DNA of 57,664 nucleotides from JBNJEA01 sp051745395 (lineage in GTDB: Bacteria; Desulfobacterota; Desulfobacteria; Desulfobacterales; Desulfosalsimonadaceae). Both the position numbers and the translations under genes were made by a program. Below the pieces are notes generated by a model, which saw only the letters and a program-made list of their open reading frames with translations, was not told where the DNA came from and ran no database searches. Numbering within the stretch: position 1 is the stretch's first letter; each line of letters opens with the position of its first letter. Positions 8,657 to 16,883 of this stretch are shown piece after piece. Location: NCBI GenBank assembly GCA_051745395.1, contig JBNJEA010000004.1, positions 1 to 57,664 of the forward strand, written 5' to 3'.

Positions 8657-9982
8657 TTACAACGCATCAAGGTCGTCCCAATCCTCCATCCGCATGATCA
8701 TGTCATGCCCGAATTCCGGTACATCGAACAGGATGTCGGCATAACTGTCAAAATACAGAAATTGCTTCAAAAGCATTGTAAATTCGCGGGGAAACCGGAT
8801 ACCGTGGGCTTCGGCGACTTTGACCATCTGTAGCATGAATTGTTCGGGATCGGAAAGCCGCTTACCGGGGGCATCCATGTTGATTTGCGTTTCAATGGCT
8901 TCGCCGGCTTCGTACAACGCCGCAAGGTCGTCTGCGAGCTGCCGGGTATCGACGCTTTTACCGGTCATGCCGATGGCGAGCATGGCCTCTGCCATGCCCG
9001 GATAGTCCTGCATCATCATGGCCGCGACCAATGCCCGGACCCCCTGCTGGGTTTGCCGGGAAATACGGCCCACGATGCCGAAATCAATAAAACCGACCCG
9101 GCCGCCTTCCATGATCAACAGGTTGCCGGCATGCAGATCCGCATGAAACAATTCGCAGCCGGTAGTGCTTTCCATCCAGGTTTCAAAGGCGGCGCCGAGC
9201 ACCGCCTGCGGGTAATCGGTGGATTTTAAAAACTGTTCCCGATCGGTCAGCGGAATTCCGTGCAGCCGCTCCATTGTCAACACCCGCTCGGACGTGGCCC
9301 GGTAATAGATACGGGGGGTGACCACATTGGTTTTGCCGGTACTTTCCAAAAAACGGGTGAATGTTTCCAGGTTTCGCGCTTCGGTGATGAAGTTGCATTC
9401 TTCCAGCACGGTTTTGCGGATTTCGGACAATATCCCGGAAAAAGCGGCATGTTTTGCCCCGCGAACCAGCGACTCCAGGACCCGGGCCCCAATAAAGAGG
9501 AAATTTAAATCCGCAATCAGGATTTCCTTCACACCGGGACGCTGGATTTTAATCACCACTTGCTCGCCCGAAGTCAGGCGGGCGGCATACACCTGGGCAA
9601 TGGAGGCCGATGCAATGGGAACGGGGTTGATTTCGGAAAAAATCTTGCCCAGATAGCCGGGGCCGAGTTCTTTTTCCAATACACCGGCCATTTGATGAAA
9701 GTCGATGGGATCGGTTTTGTCCAGACACCGCTGAAACTCCCGGACATAGGCCTCCGGAAACAGTGACGGGGAACTGGCAATCAACTGGCCGAGTTTGATA
9801 TAGGTGGCGCCGAGGCGCTCAAAGGCCTTTCTTGCCACCACGGGAGCGGGGGGACGGCCGCCTGTCAGCCACTCCAAGCCGGTCTGGCCCAGGGCGGCGG
9901 CGGTCTGGGCGGCCCGTCGCACCCCCTTGACGCCGAGCGACACCGCAAAGGGAAATTCTTTGTATAACCTCTGAATCCTCAT
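8657..9982 (-). CDS. AarF/UbiB (ABC1/ADCK) family atypical kinase or ATPase, copy 1
   Basis: This 441-residue member of the UbiB family of protein-kinase-like ATPases is linked in other organisms to quinone biosynthesis and lipid handling. Visible motifs are KLGQ (the KxGQ helix, about residues 63-66), ASASIAQVYAA in place of the glycine-rich loop, VIKIQRPG with the ATP-site Lys, ELFHADLHAGNLL (catalytic loop) and GFIDFGIVGR (DFG metal site). There is no strong C-terminal membrane hairpin of the E. coli UbiB type. It sits between the HD-GYP gene, 139 bases upstream, and the hybrid kinase. It is one of three AarF paralogues in this window. Confidence 0.9.
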   Translation of the reverse strand: MRIQRLYKEFPFAVSLGVKGVRRAAQTAAALGQTGLEWLTGGRPPAPVVARKAFERLGATYIKLGQLIASSPSLFPEAYVREFQRCLDKTDPIDFHQMAGVLEKELGPGYLGKIFSEINPVPIASASIAQVYAARLTSGEQVVIKIQRPGVKEILIADLNFLFIGARVLESLVRGAKHAAFSGILSEIRKTVLEECNFITEARNLETFTRFLESTGKTNVVTPRIYYRATSERVLTMERLHGIPLTDREQFLKSTDYPQAVLGAAFETWMESTTGCELFHADLHAGNLLIMEGGRVGFIDFGIVGRISRQTQQGVRALVAAMMMQDYPGMAEAMLAIGMTGKSVDTRQLADDLAALYEAGEAIETQINMDAPGKRLSDPEQFMLQMVKVAEAHGIRFPREFTMLLKQFLYFDSYADILFDVPEFGHDMIMRMEDWDDLDAL

Positions 9983-10121
9983 GTTTATCTCTTTTCAAAT
10001 TACAGAAACAGAATACCGGCTGATTTTTTCTTTATTCATACACTTTCATGAAACGATTTTCAAATCATTAAAGCCCAATACGCCCGGAAACAGAATATTG
10101 AAGGCGGTAAAAACCCGCCGG

Positions 10122-11582
10122 TTACATCAGAAAATCAGCAGGCTGGATGCCACTTTCGGCAGGATGATGGGTGCTTTCGATAGTATAGAAATACCGGCCC
10201 GTTTCCGGATCATGCTGGTTTAACTCAACGATTGGGCCTTTTTTGTATCCGCCGTTTTGGCGTTGCAGCAGCAGTACCTGCGGCAGGCTGTTTTGCCGGA
10301 AATCGCCCCCGCTGCAGACCAGACCGAGTTGACCGGTGTTGAGTTTCACCAGGGTGCCAACGGGCATGATGCCGTGCATGTTGATAAACCACTTGAGCAA
10401 AACCGGGTCGAAATCCCTGCCGGATACCTCCAGCATCGCCCCGAGCGCCCGATCCGGGCTCAAGGGTTGCGGCCGGTAAATCCGCGACGAGGTCAGGGCA
10501 TCATAGACGTCACAGATTTGTATAATCCGGCCGAACAGGCTCAGGGGCCGGGACCACTTGACCTTCGGGTAGCCGGACAAATCGTATCTCAGGTGATGTT
10601 CAAAAGGCGGCAGAATGATTTTGGCCACCAGCTCCGAATCGGCTTCCAGCTTGATGATCCGGCGCACGCTGTTTAGGGAATGGGACTGGATTTCCCGGAA
10701 TTCCCCGCTGTCTAAGGGGCCGGGCTTGTTTAAGATCCCGATGGGGATATCGACCTTTCCGAGATCGTGAAACAGGGCACAGATACCGAGGCGGACCAGG
10801 CTGTTGCGCGACAGGCCGATCTGGTGGCCCAGACAGATGGACAAAATGGCCACATTGACCGAATGGGTAAAGGTATAGTCGTCATAGTCGCGGATGGTGG
10901 CCGCCCCCATGAGTACCGAGCGGTCCACGAAAACCAGGTCGGTGATGTCCTGGATCACCCGCAGGGGTTTGCGCACGCCGGCGGAATGGTTTTTGATAAT
11001 TTCATGGCCGACGGTTTTGACGGAATTGTACGCATAGGAATAAATCCGGTAGGCCATTTCGGCCCTTTCCCGGGCGGGGTTGCCGGCCTTGACCCGGGGA
11101 CCCGCGAGTTTCTCCACCCATGAAAACCGCTCCTGCGCCAGGACATCGCCGAGCCACTGTGCCGGCTGCTCGTGGCGCGCGGCTTCCATAAGCTTACCCA
11201 CGAACTGGTAGGCGGCCTGGGGCGTAACGTCGTAAAAATCGCGATGAAACCGGAGGCCGTAGAGTTCGAGCTGCTCAAACCATCCGAGCAGCGACAAAAT
11301 GTAGACGGCATTCTGCTTTTGCATCAGCAGCCTTTCGCCGTTGACGAAAAAGCGGCCGCGGCGTGCTTCGACTGTAAAACCGTCATCGCCGTGTTCAAGC
11401 AGCTGCCGGCCGGCGGCCACGAATTGCTCGGCCGCGTGGATGGTCAAACAGTTGCCGGCTTCATGAATCTTTGCCAACTGCAGCAGCCGCATGAAATGAC
11501 AGATAAAGGCGTCACCGAGACGCCGCAGTTCATAAGTGCGGTCGTCTTGCGTTATCGAATCGGCCTCATGGGGCATGCGCAT
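10122..11582 (-). CDS. HD-GYP domain protein (putative cyclic-di-GMP phosphodiesterase)
   Basis: This 486-residue cytosolic protein has an N-terminal half of about 200 residues that I do not recognise and a C-terminal HD-GYP domain (about residues 215-400). The metal site HDLGK is present (His272-Asp273), as are HSVNVAILS and DVYDALTS. The GYP motif reads HHLRYDLSGYP where the family consensus is HHExxDGxGYP, so Glu is Leu and the first Gly is Ser. Activity on cyclic-di-GMP is therefore plausible but not assured. Its start overlaps the end of the upstream HEAT-like gene by 17 bases, which suggests coupled translation and a shared function. Confidence 0.88.
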   Translation of the reverse strand: MRMPHEADSITQDDRTYELRRLGDAFICHFMRLLQLAKIHEAGNCLTIHAAEQFVAAGRQLLEHGDDGFTVEARRGRFFVNGERLLMQKQNAVYILSLLGWFEQLELYGLRFHRDFYDVTPQAAYQFVGKLMEAARHEQPAQWLGDVLAQERFSWVEKLAGPRVKAGNPARERAEMAYRIYSYAYNSVKTVGHEIIKNHSAGVRKPLRVIQDITDLVFVDRSVLMGAATIRDYDDYTFTHSVNVAILSICLGHQIGLSRNSLVRLGICALFHDLGKVDIPIGILNKPGPLDSGEFREIQSHSLNSVRRIIKLEADSELVAKIILPPFEHHLRYDLSGYPKVKWSRPLSLFGRIIQICDVYDALTSSRIYRPQPLSPDRALGAMLEVSGRDFDPVLLKWFINMHGIMPVGTLVKLNTGQLGLVCSGGDFRQNSLPQVLLLQRQNGGYKKGPIVELNQHDPETGRYFYTIESTHHPAESGIQPADFLM

Positions 11583-13350
11583 CCTCCCCTGCTCGTTTCA
11601 GCGCCCGCCGAACAGTGGGCCAGAGACTTTTTGATGCCCTGGCCATCAGGGCATCGGCATCGGGCGAATCCAGTCGTCGCATGGCCATGGCAGCCCCCGT
11701 TCGGTGAAGGGCGCACAGCTTGCCGATCCGCCATGGACGGGCAAACAGGCGGTTTTTCAGAAACGCAAGCGACCGGTTCGAACCGCAGCTGCCAAGGGCG
11801 CAATACAGCCTGAAAAGCAGCGCCCCCTGGCGGCGCGTCAATTCATCAGCCTGCAGCCGTTCGACCAAAACGTCCTCGGCTTCCGGGCGACGGCGCCGTG
11901 AAAAAAATTGAAACACCATGTGCCGGATTTTCCGGTTGCCGTCGGAAAAAAAGGGCAGCAGGTGATGGTAAACCGCAGTCGTTTCGTGCTTGATCAAGGC
12001 CGAGACCGTACTTTTCCGGATGGTGTCATTGGGCGACCGGCCGGATTCCAGAAGCAGCGGCAGGGCCTCCTGAAAGGGGATTTCCGATAGGATCCCGATC
12101 GCCGACGTGGCAACGGCCTGGTCCGAGTTGCGCACCAGGTGGGCCAGCGGCCGCATATCCCGTGCCGCCAGATCGCAGATGGCTTCGGACAGGGCCCGGC
12201 GGACGGGATCCGCACTTAGCGCCGGCAGCATCGGCCCCAGAAACAGAATGCTTTCGGGCGACAGCAGGACAAGCATCTGCTTCAAATATCCGACCTGCTC
12301 CCCATGGCCGGAACCGATGGTCATGAGCTTGTCTTTCAGGCCCGCCAGGCCGCGCGGCCCGGAAATCATGCGCAGAAAATCGTCCAGGTAGGCAAGGGCC
12401 CAGTGGCCGTCCGCTTTGTAGGTATCCCGGATGGAATAAAATTCCTTTAAAAAATTGCAGACCCGATGAAACTGCCCCCGGGAGACGGCGTCGACGAAAC
12501 ATCCGTGAATGATTTCCAGCACGACTGAAAAATCTTCCTTGGCGCGCTGCTCATGTAAAATGACCAGCAAAACGTCGAAGACGTCCTGGTTGAAATCCCG
12601 GTTTTCCTCCCGGGCCACCATGCGGCGCGTCTTTTCGATTTCCTCGGGTTGAAGCTGCCAGAGCTGGCTGTCTAAATCGCAGATGCTTGGGGTTTGTCCG
12701 ACCGCCCCCGTTGCCCCCTCGGCGCTATCATCGGCGCGGTCAACCTTCAGGCTGGCAATATCGAGCAGCGGCTCGTTTTCCCAGATGCGGTTGTTGGTGG
12801 CGTAGCGGATGTGGAAAAGACCGGCCTCCCAGAGGTCGGTTACGATGTCGCTCTGTCCTTCGGCTTCCATGACCTGGTGGCTGTTGACGATTTCCAGAAA
12901 CGACTTGAGTTCGGCCGGCGAAATGTCTTCCGAAAACGTCAGCCACTGGAGGCCATCCCGGTAGCAAAGGTAGGCCAGGTTTTCCTTTGCCGCGGTGCCG
13001 GGCAGCATATTGTGCCCCCGGTACTCAATCCGGGTTTTAAAGATTTCTATCGCAAATTCACCGTACCGAGCGGTAAAGTCGCGTAATCGATTGTAAAGGT
13101 CTTCAATGGACTGCCGGGCAATGGCATGGTGGTCCGGATACAGGTTGAGGTTTTTTGCCGCCAGGATCAACCGGGCGACAATCTGTTCGGCATCGTGGAT
13201 TTCTTCCGATGCGGACGGCGTATCCGATTTCAACTCATTATGCTGCTCGGCCATGCATGGGTCCAATAAGGGGTCATGTTCGATCCGGTCTAAAGATCTG
13301 AAGCTGCTATATTGGAACAGACTGGGCCGCATTTCAAGCACTTTTTCCAT
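11566..13350 (-). CDS. HEAT-repeat-like helical protein of unknown function
   Basis: This 594-residue protein has no catalytic motif that I can see. The C-terminal third has repeated helical pairs of HEAT type (for example VRNSDQAVATSAIGILSEI and SGRSPNDTIRKSTVSALIKH), suited to protein-protein contacts. The N-terminal half shares a general pattern with the N-terminal half of the HD-GYP protein that follows: FxxRIEYRGHNMLPG here resembles VEARRGRFFVNGERLL there. The start at 13350 is chosen because GAAAGGGG precedes it. A later Met at residue 33 (13254) is possible. It is the first gene of the signalling block, and I infer a scaffold or sensor for its HD-GYP partner. Confidence 0.75.
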   Translation of the reverse strand: MEKVLEMRPSLFQYSSFRSLDRIEHDPLLDPCMAEQHNELKSDTPSASEEIHDAEQIVARLILAAKNLNLYPDHHAIARQSIEDLYNRLRDFTARYGEFAIEIFKTRIEYRGHNMLPGTAAKENLAYLCYRDGLQWLTFSEDISPAELKSFLEIVNSHQVMEAEGQSDIVTDLWEAGLFHIRYATNNRIWENEPLLDIASLKVDRADDSAEGATGAVGQTPSICDLDSQLWQLQPEEIEKTRRMVAREENRDFNQDVFDVLLVILHEQRAKEDFSVVLEIIHGCFVDAVSRGQFHRVCNFLKEFYSIRDTYKADGHWALAYLDDFLRMISGPRGLAGLKDKLMTIGSGHGEQVGYLKQMLVLLSPESILFLGPMLPALSADPVRRALSEAICDLAARDMRPLAHLVRNSDQAVATSAIGILSEIPFQEALPLLLESGRSPNDTIRKSTVSALIKHETTAVYHHLLPFFSDGNRKIRHMVFQFFSRRRRPEAEDVLVERLQADELTRRQGALLFRLYCALGSCGSNRSLAFLKNRLFARPWRIGKLCALHRTGAAMAMRRLDSPDADALMARASKSLWPTVRRALKRAGEDAHAP

Positions 13351-13382
13351 CCCCTTTCGGGCGGATGAAAATCGGACCCGTA

Positions 13383-13448
13383 ATCGAAATCGGGATCGAA
13401 GTGTTTTGATAGCGATTGCAATTGAGATTGCGACTGCGATTTGGATAG
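13383..13448. repeat. Low-complexity period-6 ATCGAA/GATTGC repeat
   Basis: The gap between the HEAT-like gene and pckG carries runs of related hexamers: ATCGAA, ATCGGG and ATCGAA at 13383-13400, then GATTGC, AATTGA, GATTGC, GACTGC and GATTTG at 13413-13442. A short relative (CGATTGCGATTTCGATAA) is at 43434-43451. I see no promoter in it. It may have arisen by slippage. Confidence 0.55.
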
Positions 13449-13470
13449 AGCCGGAAGATTTTTTTAGAAT

Positions 13471-15453
13471 CTAGCCGGTTTTTTCCGCGGACGTATTGGA
13501 TTCCATGACTTGGTAGGGCGATACCACGGCGCCGAAATCGGTTTTCAGTGCCGCCAGGCCCTGCCGCCATTCGTCCAAGATCTCGAAAAACCGCGCCGGA
13601 ATGCGGTGTTCCCTGCTGTAGGCGTCTTTCTGCAGATCGATCCGGCCGATAATATTGTCCACGTAGAGGGAAAACTGTTTCAAATACAACGCTTCGGGAT
13701 ACGGCTTGCCAATGAGCCGTTCGAATAGCGCCTTTAAGGCCTCGTATGTCGGGATCATGCCGATGGGGGTCTCAATGGTGTCGGCCTTTTTCCGGGCCGC
13801 CAGCGCCAGCCAGGTCAGCCAGACCGGCACGTCGCGCTTTTCCCCCAGCAGGGCATCGGTGTCGCCGCCCCGGGCCGCATCGGTTAAAAAGTAGTTCAGC
13901 CCGGCCATCACCGGCTGCTTTGCCGGGTCGATTCGCATGCTGCCGAAAAATTGAAACTGGGCGTCCATGTAGTCGCCGAGCACCCCGGGAATAAAGGGGG
14001 AGTTGGACCAGGGCGAGCGCTTGACCCCCTTGGCGCCGACTTCGGCGGCGGTGGCCGCCGATACGATGCAGGCGCCGATGGCCACGCCGTGCTCCGGGGT
14101 CTTGGCCACCCAGACCGGCGGCATGGTGTCGCTGTCTCTGCCGCTGTAGGTAATCACGCCGATTTCGGCGCCTTCGGCGACCTTGGCCCGGTCGCTGTAA
14201 TTGGGCAGTGCATGGAAGGCAAACATGCACCGGGAATTGGGATGAGATACCGGCACCGGGTTGCCGTCGGCATCGGTCATGCCCCGGACCCATCTGCCCT
14301 GGAAGTTGTAGCCCGATGCCGGGTCTTCCCCGTTGCCCTCCCACTGCGGGGTGCCGTTTTCATCGATGAGCACGTTGGACCAGATGACCTCGGTTTTGGG
14401 TTTGCGCAGACATTGCATGAGCACCGGGTCGCCCTGCCAGTTGACATCCTTTAAAATGCCGAAGATGCCGCACTCCGGGTTGACGGCCCGGACGCCGCCG
14501 TCTTCGCCGATCCACATCTGCGCCAGGTCGTCGCCGATGAAATGATCGCCGGTCATGGCCGTGGTGGTCTTGCCGCACCCCGAAGGCGCCGCCCCGGTAA
14601 ACCAGGTGGTCACGCCTTCCGGGTCGGTCAGTCCGGTGATAAACATGTGCTCGGCCAGCTCAAAGCCCCGGTTTTCGTAAACCGCCTTGTCCACGGCAAA
14701 CCGGTGGTTGCCCTTTTTCATCAGCAGTGAATTGCCCGCATAGGTACAGTTCATGGAGAAAGTGGTCCGGTGGCTGCGGTCCATGTAAATGCGGGCATGG
14801 GGCAGGTCCTCGGGCCGGTTTTCGCCCTGGCTGTGGAGGTTGATAAAGAAATGGCCGTTTCGCCGGACCTCTTCGTTGAACCGGTAAAAGGCGTTGCAGT
14901 AGAGCAGCTCCGCCCCGTGGGAGACGTAGGCCGAACTGGTGATCTCAACGGCCGGATTGGAAACGGGCGAGCCGTTGGGGCCGCGCAGGTAGAAGCCGAT
15001 GATCATGGTGCGGCCTTCCATGATGCCGGCCATTTTGCCCCGGATGTCTTTGGCGGCTTGCTCGCGGTCAACGCCCCGGGCCAGTGAGCTGATCTGCTCG
15101 CCGGGATTGACGATATAATAGGTGCGATCCACGATGCGGCCCTGTTCTTCCGGCAGGTCGAAATGCACGGTGTGTCCGGGCATGGGAAGTGTTTGCTCCT
15201 CGCCGTTTTCAATGGCCAGCGCCCGGATAAACCGCAGGTCCTCCTCGGAGGCCGTGTTGACATAGACACGCTCCGGCCGGCAGATGGCAATGGCGTTGGC
15301 GATCTTTACGCGCACGTCTGCGTTTTCGATGCTTTCCATCCGCAAAAGATGCGGCTTGACCATGGTCTTTTCAAACAGCTTTGCCGCTTCGGCGGCCTCG
15401 GTGATGCCGCCGATGGTTTTTAGTATGTCTTCCCCCTTGTTTAATTCAAACAT
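13471..15453 (-). CDS. pckG: Phosphoenolpyruvate carboxykinase (GTP)
   Basis: This cytosolic enzyme converts oxaloacetate and GTP to phosphoenolpyruvate, CO2 and GDP, the first step of gluconeogenesis from TCA intermediates. It has 660 residues, somewhat longer than the usual roughly 600-625. Hallmarks are the kinase loop GAAPSGCGKTTTAM with Cys293 (the reactive P-loop cysteine of GTP-type enzymes) and Lys295, FIGDDLAQM, and NSPFIPGVLGDYMDAQF. An AAGGAG ribosome site supports the start. It lies 38 bases after isocitrate lyase on the same strand, so aceB-aceA-pckG looks like one operon taking glyoxylate-shunt malate to PEP. The reverse, anaplerotic direction is also possible in some anaerobes. 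Confidence 0.97.
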   Translation of the reverse strand: MFELNKGEDILKTIGGITEAAEAAKLFEKTMVKPHLLRMESIENADVRVKIANAIAICRPERVYVNTASEEDLRFIRALAIENGEEQTLPMPGHTVHFDLPEEQGRIVDRTYYIVNPGEQISSLARGVDREQAAKDIRGKMAGIMEGRTMIIGFYLRGPNGSPVSNPAVEITSSAYVSHGAELLYCNAFYRFNEEVRRNGHFFINLHSQGENRPEDLPHARIYMDRSHRTTFSMNCTYAGNSLLMKKGNHRFAVDKAVYENRGFELAEHMFITGLTDPEGVTTWFTGAAPSGCGKTTTAMTGDHFIGDDLAQMWIGEDGGVRAVNPECGIFGILKDVNWQGDPVLMQCLRKPKTEVIWSNVLIDENGTPQWEGNGEDPASGYNFQGRWVRGMTDADGNPVPVSHPNSRCMFAFHALPNYSDRAKVAEGAEIGVITYSGRDSDTMPPVWVAKTPEHGVAIGACIVSAATAAEVGAKGVKRSPWSNSPFIPGVLGDYMDAQFQFFGSMRIDPAKQPVMAGLNYFLTDAARGGDTDALLGEKRDVPVWLTWLALAARKKADTIETPIGMIPTYEALKALFERLIGKPYPEALYLKQFSLYVDNIIGRIDLQKDAYSREHRIPARFFEILDEWRQGLAALKTDFGAVVSPYQVMESNTSAEKTG

Positions 15454-15491
15454 GGAAAACTCCTTCTCTGTGCTGGTTGCCGTGCCCTGCC

Positions 15492-16847
15492 CTATTCTTT
15501 TTTCGGTTTGAACTGGGCGGTTTCAGTGGAATCGGCCATGGCGCCGGTGGTGCTTTTGCCGCCGGTAATGGTTTCGAGCACCCGGTCGAAATACCCCGTG
15601 CCCACAAAGGCCTGGTGGGTAATGGCCCGGTAGCCCGCGGTCTGCTCGTCGGCAAACTCCTTTTGCTGAAAGCGCGAATAGGCGAGCATGCCTTCTTCCC
15701 GGTAGCGTTTGGCCAGGTCGAACATGCCGAGGTTTAAGGTATGAAACCCGGCCAGGGTCACGAACTGGAACTTGTAGCCCATGGCCGCCAGTTCCCGCTG
15801 GAATCTGGCGATGGCGGCATCGTCCATGTGCGCTTTCCAGTTAAACGACGGCGAGCAGTTGTAGCTCAAAAACTTGTCCGGGTAATGTTGCCGAATGCCT
15901 TCGGCGAACCGTTTGGCCTGCTCTAAGTCCGGCTCTGAGGTTTCACACCAGACCATGTCGGCATAGGGGGCGTAGGCCAGGCCGCGGGCGATGGCCGATT
16001 CCACCCCCGGTCGGACCCAGAAATAGCCCTCGTCGGAGCGTTCGCGGCTGTCGATAAACGGGCGGTCGCGTTCGTCGATGTCGCTGGTGATAAGGCGTGC
16101 GGCATCGGCATCGGTGCGGGCGATCAAAACCGTAGGCACGCCGCACAGGTCCGCGGCCAGGCGCGCCGATACCAGCTTGGTGATAAACTCCCGGGTGGGC
16201 ACCAGGACCTTGCCGCCCAGGTGGCCGCATTTTTTGGCTGACGCCAGCTGATCTTCGAAATGCACACCGGCCGCCCCGGCCTCGATCATGAATTTCATGA
16301 GTTCAAAGGCGTTTAGCGGGCCGCCGAATCCGGCTTCCGCATCGGCCACGATGGGCGCAAACCAGTAGGGACCGTCGAGCCGGCAATCCAGGACCTGGAT
16401 CTGGTCGGCGCGCTTGAAGGCGTTGTTGATCCGGCGCACCACGTTGGGCACGCTGTCGACGGGATACAGGCTCTGGTCGGGATACATTTCATTGGCCAGG
16501 TTGTTGTCGGCGGCCACCTGCCAGCCGCTGACATAGATGGCCTTCAAGCCCGCCTCGACCTGCTGGACGGCCTGGTTGCCGGTCAACGCGCCCAGGGCGG
16601 GCACGTAGTCCTCGTTTTTGAGCAGCCCCCACAGCCGGGTGGCGCCGGCGGTGGCAAAACTGTATTCCACCTGCATGGTGCCCCGGAGGTTAAGCACGTC
16701 GCTGGCCGTATAGGGCCGCTCGATGCCCTGCCAGCGGGGATCGTTTTTCCAGGACTGTTGCAGCGCCTCGATTTCCGCGCTGTCGATCTGATGGCAGGAA
16801 TGGCGCTGCTCAAGCTCTGCGGCTTTTTCGTCGATGGTCTTGGTCAT
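15492..16847 (-). CDS. aceA: Isocitrate lyase
   Basis: This enzyme cleaves isocitrate to glyoxylate and succinate and is the entry of the glyoxylate bypass. It has 451 residues (the E. coli enzyme has 434). The signature KKCGHLGGKVLVPTRE carries the catalytic Cys207. GGPLNAFELMKFMIEAGAAG and WCETSEPD are also present. An AGGAAAGGA ribosome site precedes the start. It is 36 bases downstream of malate synthase and 38 upstream of pckG, all on minus. Its presence together with malate synthase shows a complete bypass, which lets two-carbon units feed biosynthesis. Confidence 0.98.
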   Translation of the reverse strand: MTKTIDEKAAELEQRHSCHQIDSAEIEALQQSWKNDPRWQGIERPYTASDVLNLRGTMQVEYSFATAGATRLWGLLKNEDYVPALGALTGNQAVQQVEAGLKAIYVSGWQVAADNNLANEMYPDQSLYPVDSVPNVVRRINNAFKRADQIQVLDCRLDGPYWFAPIVADAEAGFGGPLNAFELMKFMIEAGAAGVHFEDQLASAKKCGHLGGKVLVPTREFITKLVSARLAADLCGVPTVLIARTDADAARLITSDIDERDRPFIDSRERSDEGYFWVRPGVESAIARGLAYAPYADMVWCETSEPDLEQAKRFAEGIRQHYPDKFLSYNCSPSFNWKAHMDDAAIARFQRELAAMGYKFQFVTLAGFHTLNLGMFDLAKRYREEGMLAYSRFQQKEFADEQTAGYRAITHQAFVGTGYFDRVLETITGGKSTTGAMADSTETAQFKPKKE

Positions 16848-16883
16848 GGCATCCTTTCCTAATCAATGTGTTTGCTAAATCGC

